Shown piece by piece: positions 9,051-17,359 of a stretch of 64,000 nt of DNA. This DNA comes from Rariglobus hedericola (GTDB lineage Bacteria; Verrucomicrobiota; Verrucomicrobiia; Opitutales; Opitutaceae). The position numbers and the translations under genes were made by a program. How positions within the stretch are numbered: the first letter of the stretch is position 1; every line of letters starts with the position of its first letter. The stretch is taken from the NCBI RefSeq assembly GCF_007559335.1, contig NZ_VMBG01000004.1, forward strand, positions 1 through 64,000, in the 5' to 3' direction. The notes beneath the pieces were generated by a model, which saw only the letters and a list, made by a program, of their open reading frames with translations, was not told where the DNA came from and did no database searches.

Positions 9051-10394
9051 ATGACCAAACGCACGATCCCATCCCGCAGGTTTATCAAGCCGTCGTTCAA
9101 TTCTCTCATCGAAAAGAAACGCGACGGTCAGGAGTTTACCCAAGAGGAAATTCGCTATATCATTGATTCCACGCTCGATGAGGAGATTCCGAAGCACCAG
9201 CTGGCCGCGCTTTTGGTCACGATTTTCTTCCAGCAGATGTCCGCCCAGGAAACCGCCATCCTGACCGAAGAGCTGATGCTTTCCGGCGAAGTCATCGACC
9301 TTTCGCACATCGCCAAGCCCAAGATCGACAAATACTCGACCGGCGGCGTAGGCGACAAGACCTCCCTCGTTCTCGTTCCCCTCGCGATGGCGAGCGGCGT
9401 GGTGGTTCCCATGATGAGCGGCGTCGAACACGACTACATCATCAGCCCCCTCGAAAAGCTCTCCTCGATCCCCGGCTTCAAGAGCCACCTCTCGATCGAC
9501 GCTTTCAAATCCCAGCTCGCCAAGATCGGCGGCGCCATCGTCGAACAAGACGAAAAACTCGCTCCGGCCGACGCCAAGTTCTATGAACTGCGCAAGGAAA
9601 CCGGCACCATCCCGTCCCTCCCGCTCATCACCGGCTCCGTGCTCTCGCGTAAACTCGCCGAGGGTTCCGAAGGCCTCGTGATTGATGTGAAGTGGGGCAA
9701 CGGTTCCTTCATCAAGGATCTCGAGCAGGCCAAGCAGCTCGCCCGTTCGATGACCCGCGTCGGTCGTTCGCTCAAGCGTCGTTGCGTGGCCCTCGTCACC
9801 GACATGAACCAGCCGCTCGGCGACACCGTGGGCACCGCCCTCGAAGTCAAGGAAGCCATCCAGCTCCTCAAGGGCGAAGGTCCCGAGGACATGAAGGAGC
9901 TCGTGCTCAAGCTCGGTATGGAAATCGTGCGCCTCGCCGGCGTCGCGGGTTCCACGCTCTCGGCCAAGCAGACCGTGCAGCGCCACCTCACCGACGGTTC
10001 GGCCCTCGAGAAGTTCAAGGAGCTCGTCAAAGCCCAGGGCGGCGACGTTGCCTACATCGACAATCCTGACAAATTCCCGGCCGCGAAACACATTCGCAAG
10101 CTGCCCGCGCCGAAGCGTGGTTATGTCCACACCATCAACGCGGCGATGATCGCCCGCGGCGTGCACCTCCTCGGTGCCGGTGTCGAGAAGGCTGGTGACA
10201 AGGTCGATTACTCCGTCGGCGTTTCTGAGATCAAGAAGGTCGGCACCCAGGTCAAACAGGGTGAGCCGCTCATGATGATCCACTATAACGACGAGTCGAA
10301 GCTCGAGACCGCGCTCAATTACTTCAAGGACGCCTACCGCCTCGCGCCCAAGCGCCCCACGCCGCCTCCGCTCGTCGTCGAGCGCGTTGCTTAA
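9051..10394 (+). CDS. Pyrimidine-nucleoside phosphorylase homologue with altered base site
   Basis: A 447-residue member of the thymidine/pyrimidine-nucleoside phosphorylase family, aligned over its whole length (KRDGQEFTQEEIRYII, STGGVGDK, SLPLITGS, DVKWGNGSF, TDMNQPLG). The phosphate-side glycine loop is intact. Three elements differ from E. coli DeoA and human TP. The catalytic-site His of KHSTGG is Tyr95. The SGRGLGHTGGT-type signature is replaced from residue 123 by SGVEHDYIISP. The base-contacting Lys (E. coli K190) is Arg200, while Arg181 and Ser196 are kept. The family reaction is phosphorolysis of a nucleoside to base and sugar-1-phosphate; the substrate may have shifted here. It stands alone with its own terminator. 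Confidence 0.82.
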   Translation: MTKRTIPSRRFIKPSFNSLIEKKRDGQEFTQEEIRYIIDSTLDEEIPKHQLAALLVTIFFQQMSAQETAILTEELMLSGEVIDLSHIAKPKIDKYSTGGVGDKTSLVLVPLAMASGVVVPMMSGVEHDYIISPLEKLSSIPGFKSHLSIDAFKSQLAKIGGAIVEQDEKLAPADAKFYELRKETGTIPSLPLITGSVLSRKLAEGSEGLVIDVKWGNGSFIKDLEQAKQLARSMTRVGRSLKRRCVALVTDMNQPLGDTVGTALEVKEAIQLLKGEGPEDMKELVLKLGMEIVRLAGVAGSTLSAKQTVQRHLTDGSALEKFKELVKAQGGDVAYIDNPDKFPAAKHIRKLPAPKRGYVHTINAAMIARGVHLLGAGVEKAGDKVDYSVGVSEIKKVGTQVKQGEPLMMIHYNDESKLETALNYFKDAYRLAPKRPTPPPLVVERVA

Positions 10395-10421
10395 GCGTTC
10401 GATATCTTGCTTTAGCCCAAG

Positions 10422-10450
10422 GCCGTCCGGATTTTCCGGACGGCTTTTTT
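10422..10450 (+). terminator. Rho-independent terminator
   Basis: A perfect 10-bp stem GCCGTCCGGA / TCCGGACGGC with a TTT loop followed by six T, placed 27 bases after the phosphorylase stop codon. Confidence 0.92.
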
Positions 10451-10487
10451 GTGGGAACCGATTTATGCGCCGCGCTACCATTCCGCC

Positions 10488-10649
10488 ATGGTATACAATC
10501 TTCTTGGTCTTCTGGTTCTGATTCTCTGGATCTGCGCGCTCGTGGACTGCATCAAAAGCAGCAACCCGAACAAGATCGTTTGGATCATCGTGATCATCCT
10601 GGTGCCCCTGCTGGGCTCGATCCTGTATTTCCTGTTAGGCCGCAAATAA
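10488..10649 (+). CDS. PLDc_N-type small membrane protein
   Basis: A 53-residue peptide with two membrane helices (LLGLLVLILWICALVDC and KIVWIIVIILVPLLGSILYFLL) joined by a polar turn SSNPNK and ending GRK. This is the pattern of the phospholipase D-nuclease N-terminal (PLDc_N) domain, often found as a stand-alone small protein. The ATG at 10488 is chosen because the helix begins at once. Role unknown; probably an inner-membrane accessory peptide. Confidence 0.75.
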   Translation: MVYNLLGLLVLILWICALVDCIKSSNPNKIVWIIVIILVPLLGSILYFLLGRK

Positions 10650-10739
10650 ACGGCGGTTTAGGCGCGCGAAGCCGGCGCGCCATCCGGGTCAGGAAAAAGC
10701 ATCGACAACCCTGCGTTCACGCAAAACGTAGCGGCTGCT

Positions 10740-11390
10740 ATGCAATCGCTTGAACACCTGTTTGCCCAAAACAAAGCCTGGGCTGAAAGCATCACCGCGA
10801 AGGATCCCCAGTTTTTCAAGAAACTGGCCGCCCAGCAAAATCCCGAATATCTCTGGATCGGCTGTTCCGACAGCCGCGTGCCTGCGAACGAAATCCTGGG
10901 TCTTTTGCCCGGTGAAATTTTCGTTCATCGCAATATCGCCAACGTCGTCGTTCACACCGATCTGAACTGCCTTTCGGTGATCCAATTCGCCGTCGATGTG
11001 TTGAAGGTGAAACATATCATGGTGGTCGGTCACTACGGCTGCAGCGGCGTGGGTGCCGCGCTCCGCTGCGAACGCGTCGGTCTCGCCGATAACTGGCTGC
11101 GCCACGTGCAGGACGTGAAGGAAAAACACGACGCCTGCCTGTGCCAGGTTCCGGACGGCTCGGCCCGCGCCATGAAGCTGTGCGAATTCAACGTGATCGA
11201 GCAGGTCGACAACGTCTGCAAGACCTCGATCGTGCGCGATGCGTGGGCCCGCGGACAGGAGCTGCACATCCACGGTTATGTTTACGGCCTGAAGGACGGT
11301 TTGCTCCACGACCTGCACTGCACCGCCAGTGATGTGGACGGGGCGTCGGTCAGCTACAAGGCGGCCGTCGCCGAGTTGAATATTCTTTGA
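10740..11390 (+). CDS. can: Beta-class carbonic anhydrase
   Basis: A 216-residue enzyme interconverting CO2 and bicarbonate in the cytoplasm. The beta-class zinc ligands are plain: Cys42 and Asp44 in CSDSRV, and His98 and Cys101 in HYGCSG. Arg46 completes the Asp-Arg dyad. The motif GEIFVHRNIAN is also typical. It matches the Can (bacterial subclass) length of about 215 residues. It stands alone between a small membrane gene and a bidirectional terminator shared with efp. Confidence 0.95.
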   Translation: MQSLEHLFAQNKAWAESITAKDPQFFKKLAAQQNPEYLWIGCSDSRVPANEILGLLPGEIFVHRNIANVVVHTDLNCLSVIQFAVDVLKVKHIMVVGHYGCSGVGAALRCERVGLADNWLRHVQDVKEKHDACLCQVPDGSARAMKLCEFNVIEQVDNVCKTSIVRDAWARGQELHIHGYVYGLKDGLLHDLHCTASDVDGASVSYKAAVAELNIL

Positions 11391-11400
11391 TGATGGCACG

Positions 11401-11433
11401 AAAAAACCCGCGACGTGAGTCGCGGGTTTTTTT
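11401..11433. terminator. Bidirectional terminator between can and efp
   Basis: Stem ACCCGCGAC / GTCGCGGGT with loop GTGA, flanked by six A on the left and seven T on the right. It serves the convergent carbonic anhydrase and EF-P genes. Confidence 0.92.
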
Positions 11434-11461
11434 GTGAGTCGGAAGGTCCGGCTGGTTCGAC

Positions 11462-12019
11462 TCAGGCGCGGCCCATGTAGGAGCCGTCGTCGGTGCTGAT
11501 GCGGATGATTTCGCCTTCCTTGATGAAAAGGGGAACGTTGACGACCAGGCCGGTCTCGAGGGTGGCAGGCTTCTGCACGTTGGAGGCGGTGTCGCCCTTG
11601 ATGCCGTCGGAGCTCTCGGTGACCTTGAGGTTCACGGACGAGGGGAGTTCGATGGTGAGAGGCTTCTCGTCGACGAAGAGGACGTCCACTTTGCCGTTGG
11701 CGGTGAGATAGTTTTTGGTGTCACCGATCAAGGTGGCGGAGAGCTCGATCGTCTCGAAGGTCTCCGGATCCATGAACGCATAGGAGTCGCGGTCGACGTA
11801 GCTGAACTCGAGGCTCTTCTTCTCGGTGGGGAGCACTTCGATGGTGTCGGTCGAGGCGAAACGCTGGTCGAGCGCCTTGCCGTAACGCAGATTGCGCATC
11901 TTGACCTGCACGAAAGCGCGAAGGTTGCCCGGGGTGCGGTGCATGGTCTCCATGACGAGGTGGGGCTCGCCATTGAATTTGATTACTTGGCCTTTGCGGA
12001 TGTCGTTGGCGGAGGGCAT
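11462..12019 (-). CDS. efp: Elongation factor P
   Basis: A 185-residue three-domain EF-P that rescues ribosomes stalled at polyproline. The N-terminal KOW-like domain (DIRKGQVIKFNGEPHLV) and the C-terminal signature ending EIIRISTDDGSYMGRA are clear. At the tip of the domain I loop the sequence is PGNLRAF: residue 32, the position of modified Lys34 in E. coli and Arg32 in Pseudomonas, is Asn here, so neither beta-lysylation nor rhamnosylation would be possible at that residue. No modification gene is seen nearby. It is divergent from lpxC-fabZ. Confidence 0.95.
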   Translation of the reverse strand: MPSANDIRKGQVIKFNGEPHLVMETMHRTPGNLRAFVQVKMRNLRYGKALDQRFASTDTIEVLPTEKKSLEFSYVDRDSYAFMDPETFETIELSATLIGDTKNYLTANGKVDVLFVDEKPLTIELPSSVNLKVTESSDGIKGDTASNVQKPATLETGLVVNVPLFIKEGEIIRISTDDGSYMGRA

Positions 12020-12166
12020 GTCGATGTGATGCGTCGAGGGTTTCGAGTTGTAGAAAGGTTAATGGGGTAACGCCGCGCCCGAGGGGGTGTCAAGTGCGCG
12101 GGCGAGGGGCCGACTCGGCGCTTGCACTCGCCCGTCCTGCTTTCGACACTGGCCGATTAAACCTCT

Positions 12167-13495
12167 ATGAAACAACGCACGCTCGCGCGCGCCGTGTCCA
12201 TCCAAGGCACCGGCTTGCACACCGGCAATGCCGTCACCCTGACTTTCAAGCCCGCGCCGATTGACCACGGCGTCGTGTTCAAGCGCATGGACCTCAACGG
12301 GCAACCCGAGGTCAAGCCGCGCATCGAGTTGATCGGCGACCTCGTGCGCAACACCACGGTGCAGGACGGCCACACCAAGATCCATCTGGTCGAACACGTG
12401 CTCAGCGCCCTGAGCGGCTGCGGCATCGACAACGTGCTCGTGGAAATCGACTCCGCCGAACCGCCGATCATGGACGGTTCCGCGAAACCCTTCGTTAACC
12501 TCATCCTCGAGGGCGATCCCATCGAACAGGACAAGGACCGCGAATACTTCATTCTCGAGGAAGCGGTTTCCGTCACACGCGGCAACTCGTCGGTCATCGC
12601 GCTGCCGTGCGACGAGCTCAAGATCACCTGCACTTCCGCCGACGACCGCGGCATCCACACGCAGCATCTCACGCTCACGATCGACCCCGACGTTTACATG
12701 ACGCAGGTCGCCGCCTCGCGCACGTTCACCGTTTACGAAGACATCGAGGAGCTGCTTAAGCTCGGCAAGATCAAGGGCGGTTCGCTCGATTGCGCCGTCG
12801 TCATCAAGGGCGACAAGATCCTCTCCAAAGAGGGCCTGCGCTTTAAGGACGAATTCGTCCGCCACAAGATCCTCGATATCATCGGCGACATCGTGCTGCT
12901 CGGCATGCCGCTCAAGGCGCACATCATCGCCACGCGTCCCGGCCACGCGATCAACGCCGAGCTCACCAAGCTCCTCTTCGCCAAGCTCGAAGAGAAACGC
13001 AAAGGCCCGAAGAAAAAGCCGCGTCCGTCCAAGGTTCTCCCGACCGAGACCGAATTGGATATCCGCCGCATCCTCGACACGCTCCCGCACCGTTATCCGT
13101 TTGTGATGATCGACCGCGTGATGGAATTCATCGGCGAGGACGAGCTCGTCGCGATCAAGAACGTCACCATCAACGAGCCGTTTTTCCAAGGTCACTTCCC
13201 CGGCAATCCCGTCATGCCCGGCGTGCTTCAGCTGGAGTCGATGGCGCAGGCCGCCGGCATTCTCATGCTTCGTCGCGGCAGCAGCGAAGGGAAGACCTCC
13301 CTCTTCATGAGCGCCGACAAGGTCAAGTTCCGCAAGCCCGTGCGCCCCGGCGACCAGATCATCATCAACGCCAAGCTCACCAAGTCCCGCGGCGACAAAC
13401 TCGCCCAGGCTGCCTGCGTCTGCACCGTGGACGGCTCGGTGGTGTCTTCGGCCGAACTGATGTTCGCGATCCTGAACAGCAGCGAGGTCGATTGA
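12167..13495 (+). CDS. lpxC-fabZ: Bifunctional LpxC-FabZ
   Basis: A 442-residue fusion. Residues 1-285 are UDP-3-O-acyl-GlcNAc deacetylase, the committed step of lipid A synthesis. Its zinc ligands are His77 in HLVEH and His233/Asp237 in RHKILD, and His260 is the likely catalytic histidine. After a Lys/Pro-rich linker (about 275-290), residues 293-442 are 3-hydroxyacyl-ACP dehydratase FabZ, with [12 protein letters not shown] and the active His343 and Glu357 in [15 protein letters not shown]. Such fusions are known in Bacteroidota and the PVC group. One chain thus serves both acyl-chain elongation and lipid A. It is followed eight bases later by lpxA. Confidence 0.95.
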   Translation: MKQRTLARAVSIQGTGLHTGNAVTLTFKPAPIDHGVVFKRMDLNGQPEVKPRIELIGDLVRNTTVQDGHTKIHLVEHVLSALSGCGIDNVLVEIDSAEPPIMDGSAKPFVNLILEGDPIEQDKDREYFILEEAVSVTRGNSSVIALPCDELKITCTSADDRGIHTQHLTLTIDPDVYMTQVAASRTFTVYEDIEELLKLGKIKGGSLDCAVVIKGDKILSKEGLRFKDEFVRHKILDIIGDIVLLGMPLKAHIIATRPGHAINAELTKLLFAKLEEKRKGPKKKPRPSKVLPTETELDIRRILDTLPHRYPFVMIDRVMEFIGEDELVAIKNVTINEPFFQGHFPGNPVMPGVLQLESMAQAAGILMLRRGSSEGKTSLFMSADKVKFRKPVRPGDQIIINAKLTKSRGDKLAQAACVCTVDGSVVSSAELMFAILNSSEVD

Positions 13496-13503
13496 TCGAA
13501 CCC

Positions 13504-14289
13504 ATGTCCGCACGCATCCACCCCACTGCGGTGATTGAAGACGGTGCCGAACTCGGTGCCGACGTTGAGATCGGCGCCTTCGCGTTTGTCGGCGCCGGTG
13601 TGCGGCTGGGTGCGCGCACGCGCCTGCACCACCACGCATCGGTCGAGGGCAACACCCACCTCGGCGAGGCGTGTGAGATTTTCCCTTACGCCAATATCGG
13701 GGCGAAGACGCAGGACTTGAAATACAAGGGCGGCAACCCCGGCGTGCGCATCGGTGCGCGCAACGTGTTCCGCGAATACGTCACCGTTCATGCCGCGACC
13801 AACGATGGCGACATGACCGTCCTGGGGGATGACAACACGATCCTCGCCTACGGCCATATCGCGCACGATTGCGTGCTCGGCAGCCACATCGTGACGAGTA
13901 ACTCGGTGATGCTCGCGGGTCATGTGATCATCGAGGATCATGTCGTGATCGGCGGCGGCGGCGGCGTGCACCAGTTCTGCCGCGTGGGCGCGCACGCGAT
14001 GCTCTCGGCCATGGCCAAGCTCGTGCAGGACCTGCCGCCCTTCTTCATTGCCGACGGCATGCCGGCCTTGGTGCGTGCTTACAACAAAGTCGGCCTCGAG
14101 CGTCGTGGTTATACCCAGGAGCAACTGGATCGCGTCCGTCACATCTACCGCGTGCTCTATCGCGACGGCCTCAACCGCTCGCAGGCCTTGGAAAAAATGG
14201 CCGCTCACCCCGAGGCGCAGACCGAAGAGTTTCAGCGCGTCCTCGCCTTCGCCGCCAAGAGCGAACGCGGCATCGTCCCAGGCGCCTGA
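13504..14289 (+). CDS. lpxA: UDP-N-acetylglucosamine acyltransferase
   Basis: A 261-residue left-handed beta-helix acyltransferase, the first enzyme of lipid A synthesis (transfers 3-hydroxyacyl from ACP to UDP-GlcNAc). The hexapeptide repeats run from MSARIHPTAVIEDGAELGADVEIGA onward. The catalytic His lies in the AYGHIAHDC stretch near residue 122, and the C-terminal helical part contains RRGYTQEQL. The ATG at 13504 is chosen over an in-frame TTG at 13492 that overlaps the end of fabZ. It forms an operon with lpxC-fabZ. Confidence 0.95.
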   Translation: MSARIHPTAVIEDGAELGADVEIGAFAFVGAGVRLGARTRLHHHASVEGNTHLGEACEIFPYANIGAKTQDLKYKGGNPGVRIGARNVFREYVTVHAATNDGDMTVLGDDNTILAYGHIAHDCVLGSHIVTSNSVMLAGHVIIEDHVVIGGGGGVHQFCRVGAHAMLSAMAKLVQDLPPFFIADGMPALVRAYNKVGLERRGYTQEQLDRVRHIYRVLYRDGLNRSQALEKMAAHPEAQTEEFQRVLAFAAKSERGIVPGA

Positions 14290-14297
14290 ACCGACGG

Positions 14298-15446
14298 TTA
14301 TTGCAGGATTTTTCCGACCGGCTGACGCAGGGCGAAACTGATCGGCACCACGGACAGCACGGCGCCGATCAGGAGCCAGCGCAACTGGTGCCAGAGCTCG
14401 GGCCACAGGTAAGGATCAAGCAGCCTGCGATCCAGCAAACCCGGTTCAAAGCCGGCGAACCCGAAGAGCCAGCCATGGAGGTTGATGGCGATCAGATGTG
14501 CGCCGGCTCCCGCCAGGGCGAGCAGGATGACCGCTTCCACGACGTAGCGCAGGAACACGATCACGGCAGGGGCTCCGAAACTGCGCAGCAAGGCGACAAT
14601 GTATCGGTTTTGTCGATACTCTAGGCCGGCGATGGCGCCGAACACCAGCGCGAGGACCACGCCACCGGCGAGGCCGGCGGCGGCCTGGGTGCGCTCGCGG
14701 GTGACATTCAGTTTGTTGATTTCGGCGAGCAATGCTTCGGGGCTTTGCAGCTGGGCGGTGTCACGATGCTCGACCACGAGGAGCGTTCGCACGGCTTCGG
14801 CGAGAGCGCCGACGGCCTCGGGTTGGTTGGGGTCGGCCAAAAGCAGGCAGAATTCCAGGTGTCCCTGGCGAAACCAGTGCGCGGCCTGCTCGTCGGGCAG
14901 GATCAGCAGAGGATTTAACAGTGGCAGGCGGTCGAGCCAGGCGGGCGGGGCGACCGTGACGACTTCGCGCACCACGCCGTCGAGTTCGATCTCGTGGGTG
15001 ATGCCGGCCGGCAGATCGCGGGTGACATGGTGGATGCCGGACGGCGGCACGCTTGCCAATGCAGGGGCCAGCGCGGCGTGCGTTGCGCGACCATAGGCGA
15101 GCACGAGGCAGTCTCCTCGCAAAGGATCGCGGGCGACCACGAGCAGTTGGCGGAAGGCGAGAAGCTCGGCCCGTGCACCGAGCGGGGCGAGGATTTCGCC
15201 GAGCGGTGCACGATCTACGCGGTCGGGGCCGGACACCTCGGTGATGAGCAACGTGCCCGCACCGAGGCGGGCGACGCGCGTTTCGAGCGAGCGTCCGGCC
15301 AGGATGAAGCCGGCTTGGGCGAAGAGCAGCAGCGCGGCCAGCAACACGCCCACGAGGAGGCGGGCCAACACGGTGCCGGGATGCTCAAGCCAGCGCGACC
15401 AGATGTCTTTCGACAGGTAGAAAGCGATTAAAGTCCAGGCCTTCAT
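14298..15446 (-). CDS. FtsX-like ABC transporter permease
   Basis: A 382-residue permease with the MacB/FtsX layout. One membrane helix lies near the N-terminus (about 26-50), a periplasmic domain of about 200 residues follows, and three helices lie at about 255-280, 290-320 and 350-375. The last gene of a four-gene minus-strand set (outer-membrane lipoprotein, adaptor, ATPase, permease), it would form the inner-membrane part of a tripartite exporter. Its start lies 62 bases inside the ATPase gene, an unusually long overlap. No shorter ATG start keeps the first helix. The substrate is unknown. Confidence 0.82.
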   Translation of the reverse strand: MKAWTLIAFYLSKDIWSRWLEHPGTVLARLLVGVLLAALLLFAQAGFILAGRSLETRVARLGAGTLLITEVSGPDRVDRAPLGEILAPLGARAELLAFRQLLVVARDPLRGDCLVLAYGRATHAALAPALASVPPSGIHHVTRDLPAGITHEIELDGVVREVVTVAPPAWLDRLPLLNPLLILPDEQAAHWFRQGHLEFCLLLADPNQPEAVGALAEAVRTLLVVEHRDTAQLQSPEALLAEINKLNVTRERTQAAAGLAGGVVLALVFGAIAGLEYRQNRYIVALLRSFGAPAVIVFLRYVVEAVILLALAGAGAHLIAINLHGWLFGFAGFEPGLLDRRLLDPYLWPELWHQLRWLLIGAVLSVVPISFALRQPVGKILQ

Positions 15447-16053
15447 GTGGGAGGTCGGAGAGACGTTGATCGTGCGTGGCGACGAGGCACACGCAGGCGG
15501 GCGGGAGGTGGCTGCCGAGAAGTTTCATGATGACGCGGCAGTTGAGGTCATCGAGGCCGGAGGTAGGTTCGTCGAGCAGGAGGACGGTGGGTTCTTTGAT
15601 GAGGGCGCGGGCGATGGCGGCGCGTTGTTGTTGTCCGCCGGATAGCGTGGAGGGCAGCCGGTCGGCGAAAGCGTCGAGCCCGAGCAAGGCCAGGTATTTG
15701 TCGGTGCGTGCGTGCACGTCGGTGCGGGACAGGCCGGCGAGGGTGCCGACGAGTTCCAGATTGCGGCGCAGGCTGGCGAGCGGGAGGAGGTTGAGTTGCT
15801 GAAAAACGAAGCCGAGCGAATGGCGTTGAAACGCGGAGTCGGGCCGGCCGCCGCCGGGGATGGCCAACGTGCCTGAGGTGGGCGCGAGGTAGCCGGCGAT
15901 GAGCTTGAGCAACGTGCTTTTCCCGCAACCCGAGAACCCTTTGACCAAGGTAAGACCGGGAGCAAAACGGGCATCAAAATGTTCCAGCACGCGCGTCTTC
16001 CCATAGCCAAAGCCAAGGTCACGACAGATAATCTCAGCAGATACTCCGTTCAT
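15385..16053 (-). CDS. ABC transporter ATP-binding protein
   Basis: A 222-residue nucleotide-binding subunit of the MacB/LolD type. It has Walker A GFSGCGKST near residue 38, the signature LSGGQQQRAAIARAL, Walker B VLLLDEPTSGLD and a switch His in ATHDQ. It pairs with the permease that overlaps its 3' end. A 137-base gap carrying a long palindrome separates it from the adaptor gene, which suggests its own promoter or a control point within the cluster. Cytoplasmic, attached to the permease. Confidence 0.92.
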   Translation of the reverse strand: MNGVSAEIICRDLGFGYGKTRVLEHFDARFAPGLTLVKGFSGCGKSTLLKLIAGYLAPTSGTLAIPGGGRPDSAFQRHSLGFVFQQLNLLPLASLRRNLELVGTLAGLSRTDVHARTDKYLALLGLDAFADRLPSTLSGGQQQRAAIARALIKEPTVLLLDEPTSGLDDLNCRVIMKLLGSHLPPACVCLVATHDQRLSDLPHEGLDFNRFLPVERHLVALA

Positions 16054-16109
16054 GAATAAAACGGTTTTTTAGATTTCATAAAATCAACGTGAAAAGAGGG
16101 AAAGGCAGG

Positions 16110-16132
16110 TTTGTAACTTAATAAGTTACAAA
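16110..16132. promoter_or_regulatory. Perfect 11-bp-arm palindrome, candidate operator
   Basis: Left arm TTTGTAACTTA (16110-16120), a single central base and right arm TAAGTTACAAA (16122-16132), a perfect inverted repeat. It is AT-rich against a GC-rich background and sits between the adaptor gene and the ATPase gene. No U-run follows on either strand, so an operator for a dimeric repressor is likelier than a terminator. No regulator gene adjoins it. Confidence 0.6.
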
Positions 16133-16190
16133 TTGGGTTGGGTAAAAAAGGGTGTGTGCAGGAGGGAGGGGAAGTGCGGGAGGGGAGTTT

Positions 16191-17357
16191 TCAGGGGGAG
16201 ATGGCCAGGTGGGTTTCACCGAGGGCGAGCAGGCGGGCGCCGGGAATGACGGCGGCGACACCGGCTTCCCAGCCGGCGTCGCGGAAGGCGGCGGGGGCGG
16301 CGAGGATGAGATCAATCTTGGGTATGATGCGGGCGGGTTCGTTCAGGTTGAGCACGAGCTGCATCATCACCTGGCCACCGGTCAGCGGGCGGGCGGCGGC
16401 GCGGTGGATTTCGGGGAATTGGAAGACGTAGACCAGTTCTTCGCGTCCGGAGGTTTCCTGCACGAGACTGCGTTGGAACGAGGAGGTGAGCGGCTTGCGT
16501 CCTCGTCCGGCGTAGCGGAGTTGAAGCTGGGATGGATCGATGACACGCCACTCGGTGCGGCGGATAGGCACACGGGCTTGAATCGCGGAGAAGTCCTGGA
16601 TGAGCGCGAGATCGGCACCGAGGGGAACGCGCAGGGGTTTTCCGTTAGCGGGCGGCGGAGGAATGAGCGACACTTCGCCGTCGAAGGGCAGGGCCAGGCG
16701 GAATTCGCCGAGGCGTTGGGCGACTTCGATTTCCTGGGCTTTTAATTTGAGTTCGAGGGCGCGCTGTTCGAGTTCGTTTTCACGCGGAGTGCCGGCGTAG
16801 AGCAGCACATCGTCGATCAACGCGAGCTGGGTTCGCAGGCGTGTGGCCAGCGCGGTGATCTCCTGGGTGCCGAGCGCGGATTTGGCGGGCGGTTTTGATT
16901 CACCGGGTGCGGTCATCAGAGACTCGCTTGCGTAGAGTTCGGCCAGCGTGGGGTCTTCGGCGATACGGGTGAGCATGCCGGCCTGTCGTTCGAGCTCGGC
17001 CCGGCGTTCGGCGAGTTCGGCTGCGGTGCGGGCGAGGTCGAGGCGCAGCTTGGGGGTTTCTTTTTCCGTGAGGAGTGTGCGGGCGAGGGCGACGGCTTCG
17101 CTTTCGAGCTGGAGGCGTTCGGGGTCGAATTCGCCCCAGATGGTTCCCTCGGGCAGGCGGGTGCCGGCGGCGGGCAGGTGGAGCGTCAACAAGCCCTCGG
17201 TGGGGGATTTGACGCGGACGCTTCGTATGGGGTGCACGTCGGCCGGGAGTTGAGCCAGGACGAGTTCCGATGCGGTCGGGTAACGGGAGACATCGAAGGT
17301 GGCGAATGCAGCAGTAACAAAGGCGCAGGACAGGGTGGCGAGAGTGGCGAGGCGCAT
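16191..17357 (-). CDS. Periplasmic adaptor (membrane-fusion-like) protein
   Basis: A 388-residue exported protein with a signal peptide (MRLATLATLSCAFVTAAFA). A lipoyl/barrel-sandwich-like half (SVRVKSPTEGLLTLHLPAAGTRL) leads into a long coiled-coil-like helical hairpin at about residues 80-215, rich in E, L, R and A. The beta-barrel halves return in LPFDGEVSLIPPP. This order fits HlyD/MacA adaptors, although similarity is weak. The gene starts two bases after the TolC-like lipoprotein gene ends, so they are translated together. It would bridge the permease and the outer-membrane channel. Confidence 0.7.
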   Translation of the reverse strand: MRLATLATLSCAFVTAAFATFDVSRYPTASELVLAQLPADVHPIRSVRVKSPTEGLLTLHLPAAGTRLPEGTIWGEFDPERLQLESEAVALARTLLTEKETPKLRLDLARTAAELAERRAELERQAGMLTRIAEDPTLAELYASESLMTAPGESKPPAKSALGTQEITALATRLRTQLALIDDVLLYAGTPRENELEQRALELKLKAQEIEVAQRLGEFRLALPFDGEVSLIPPPPANGKPLRVPLGADLALIQDFSAIQARVPIRRTEWRVIDPSQLQLRYAGRGRKPLTSSFQRSLVQETSGREELVYVFQFPEIHRAAARPLTGGQVMMQLVLNLNEPARIIPKIDLILAAPAAFRDAGWEAGVAAVIPGARLLALGETHLAISP

Positions 17358-17359
17358 GG

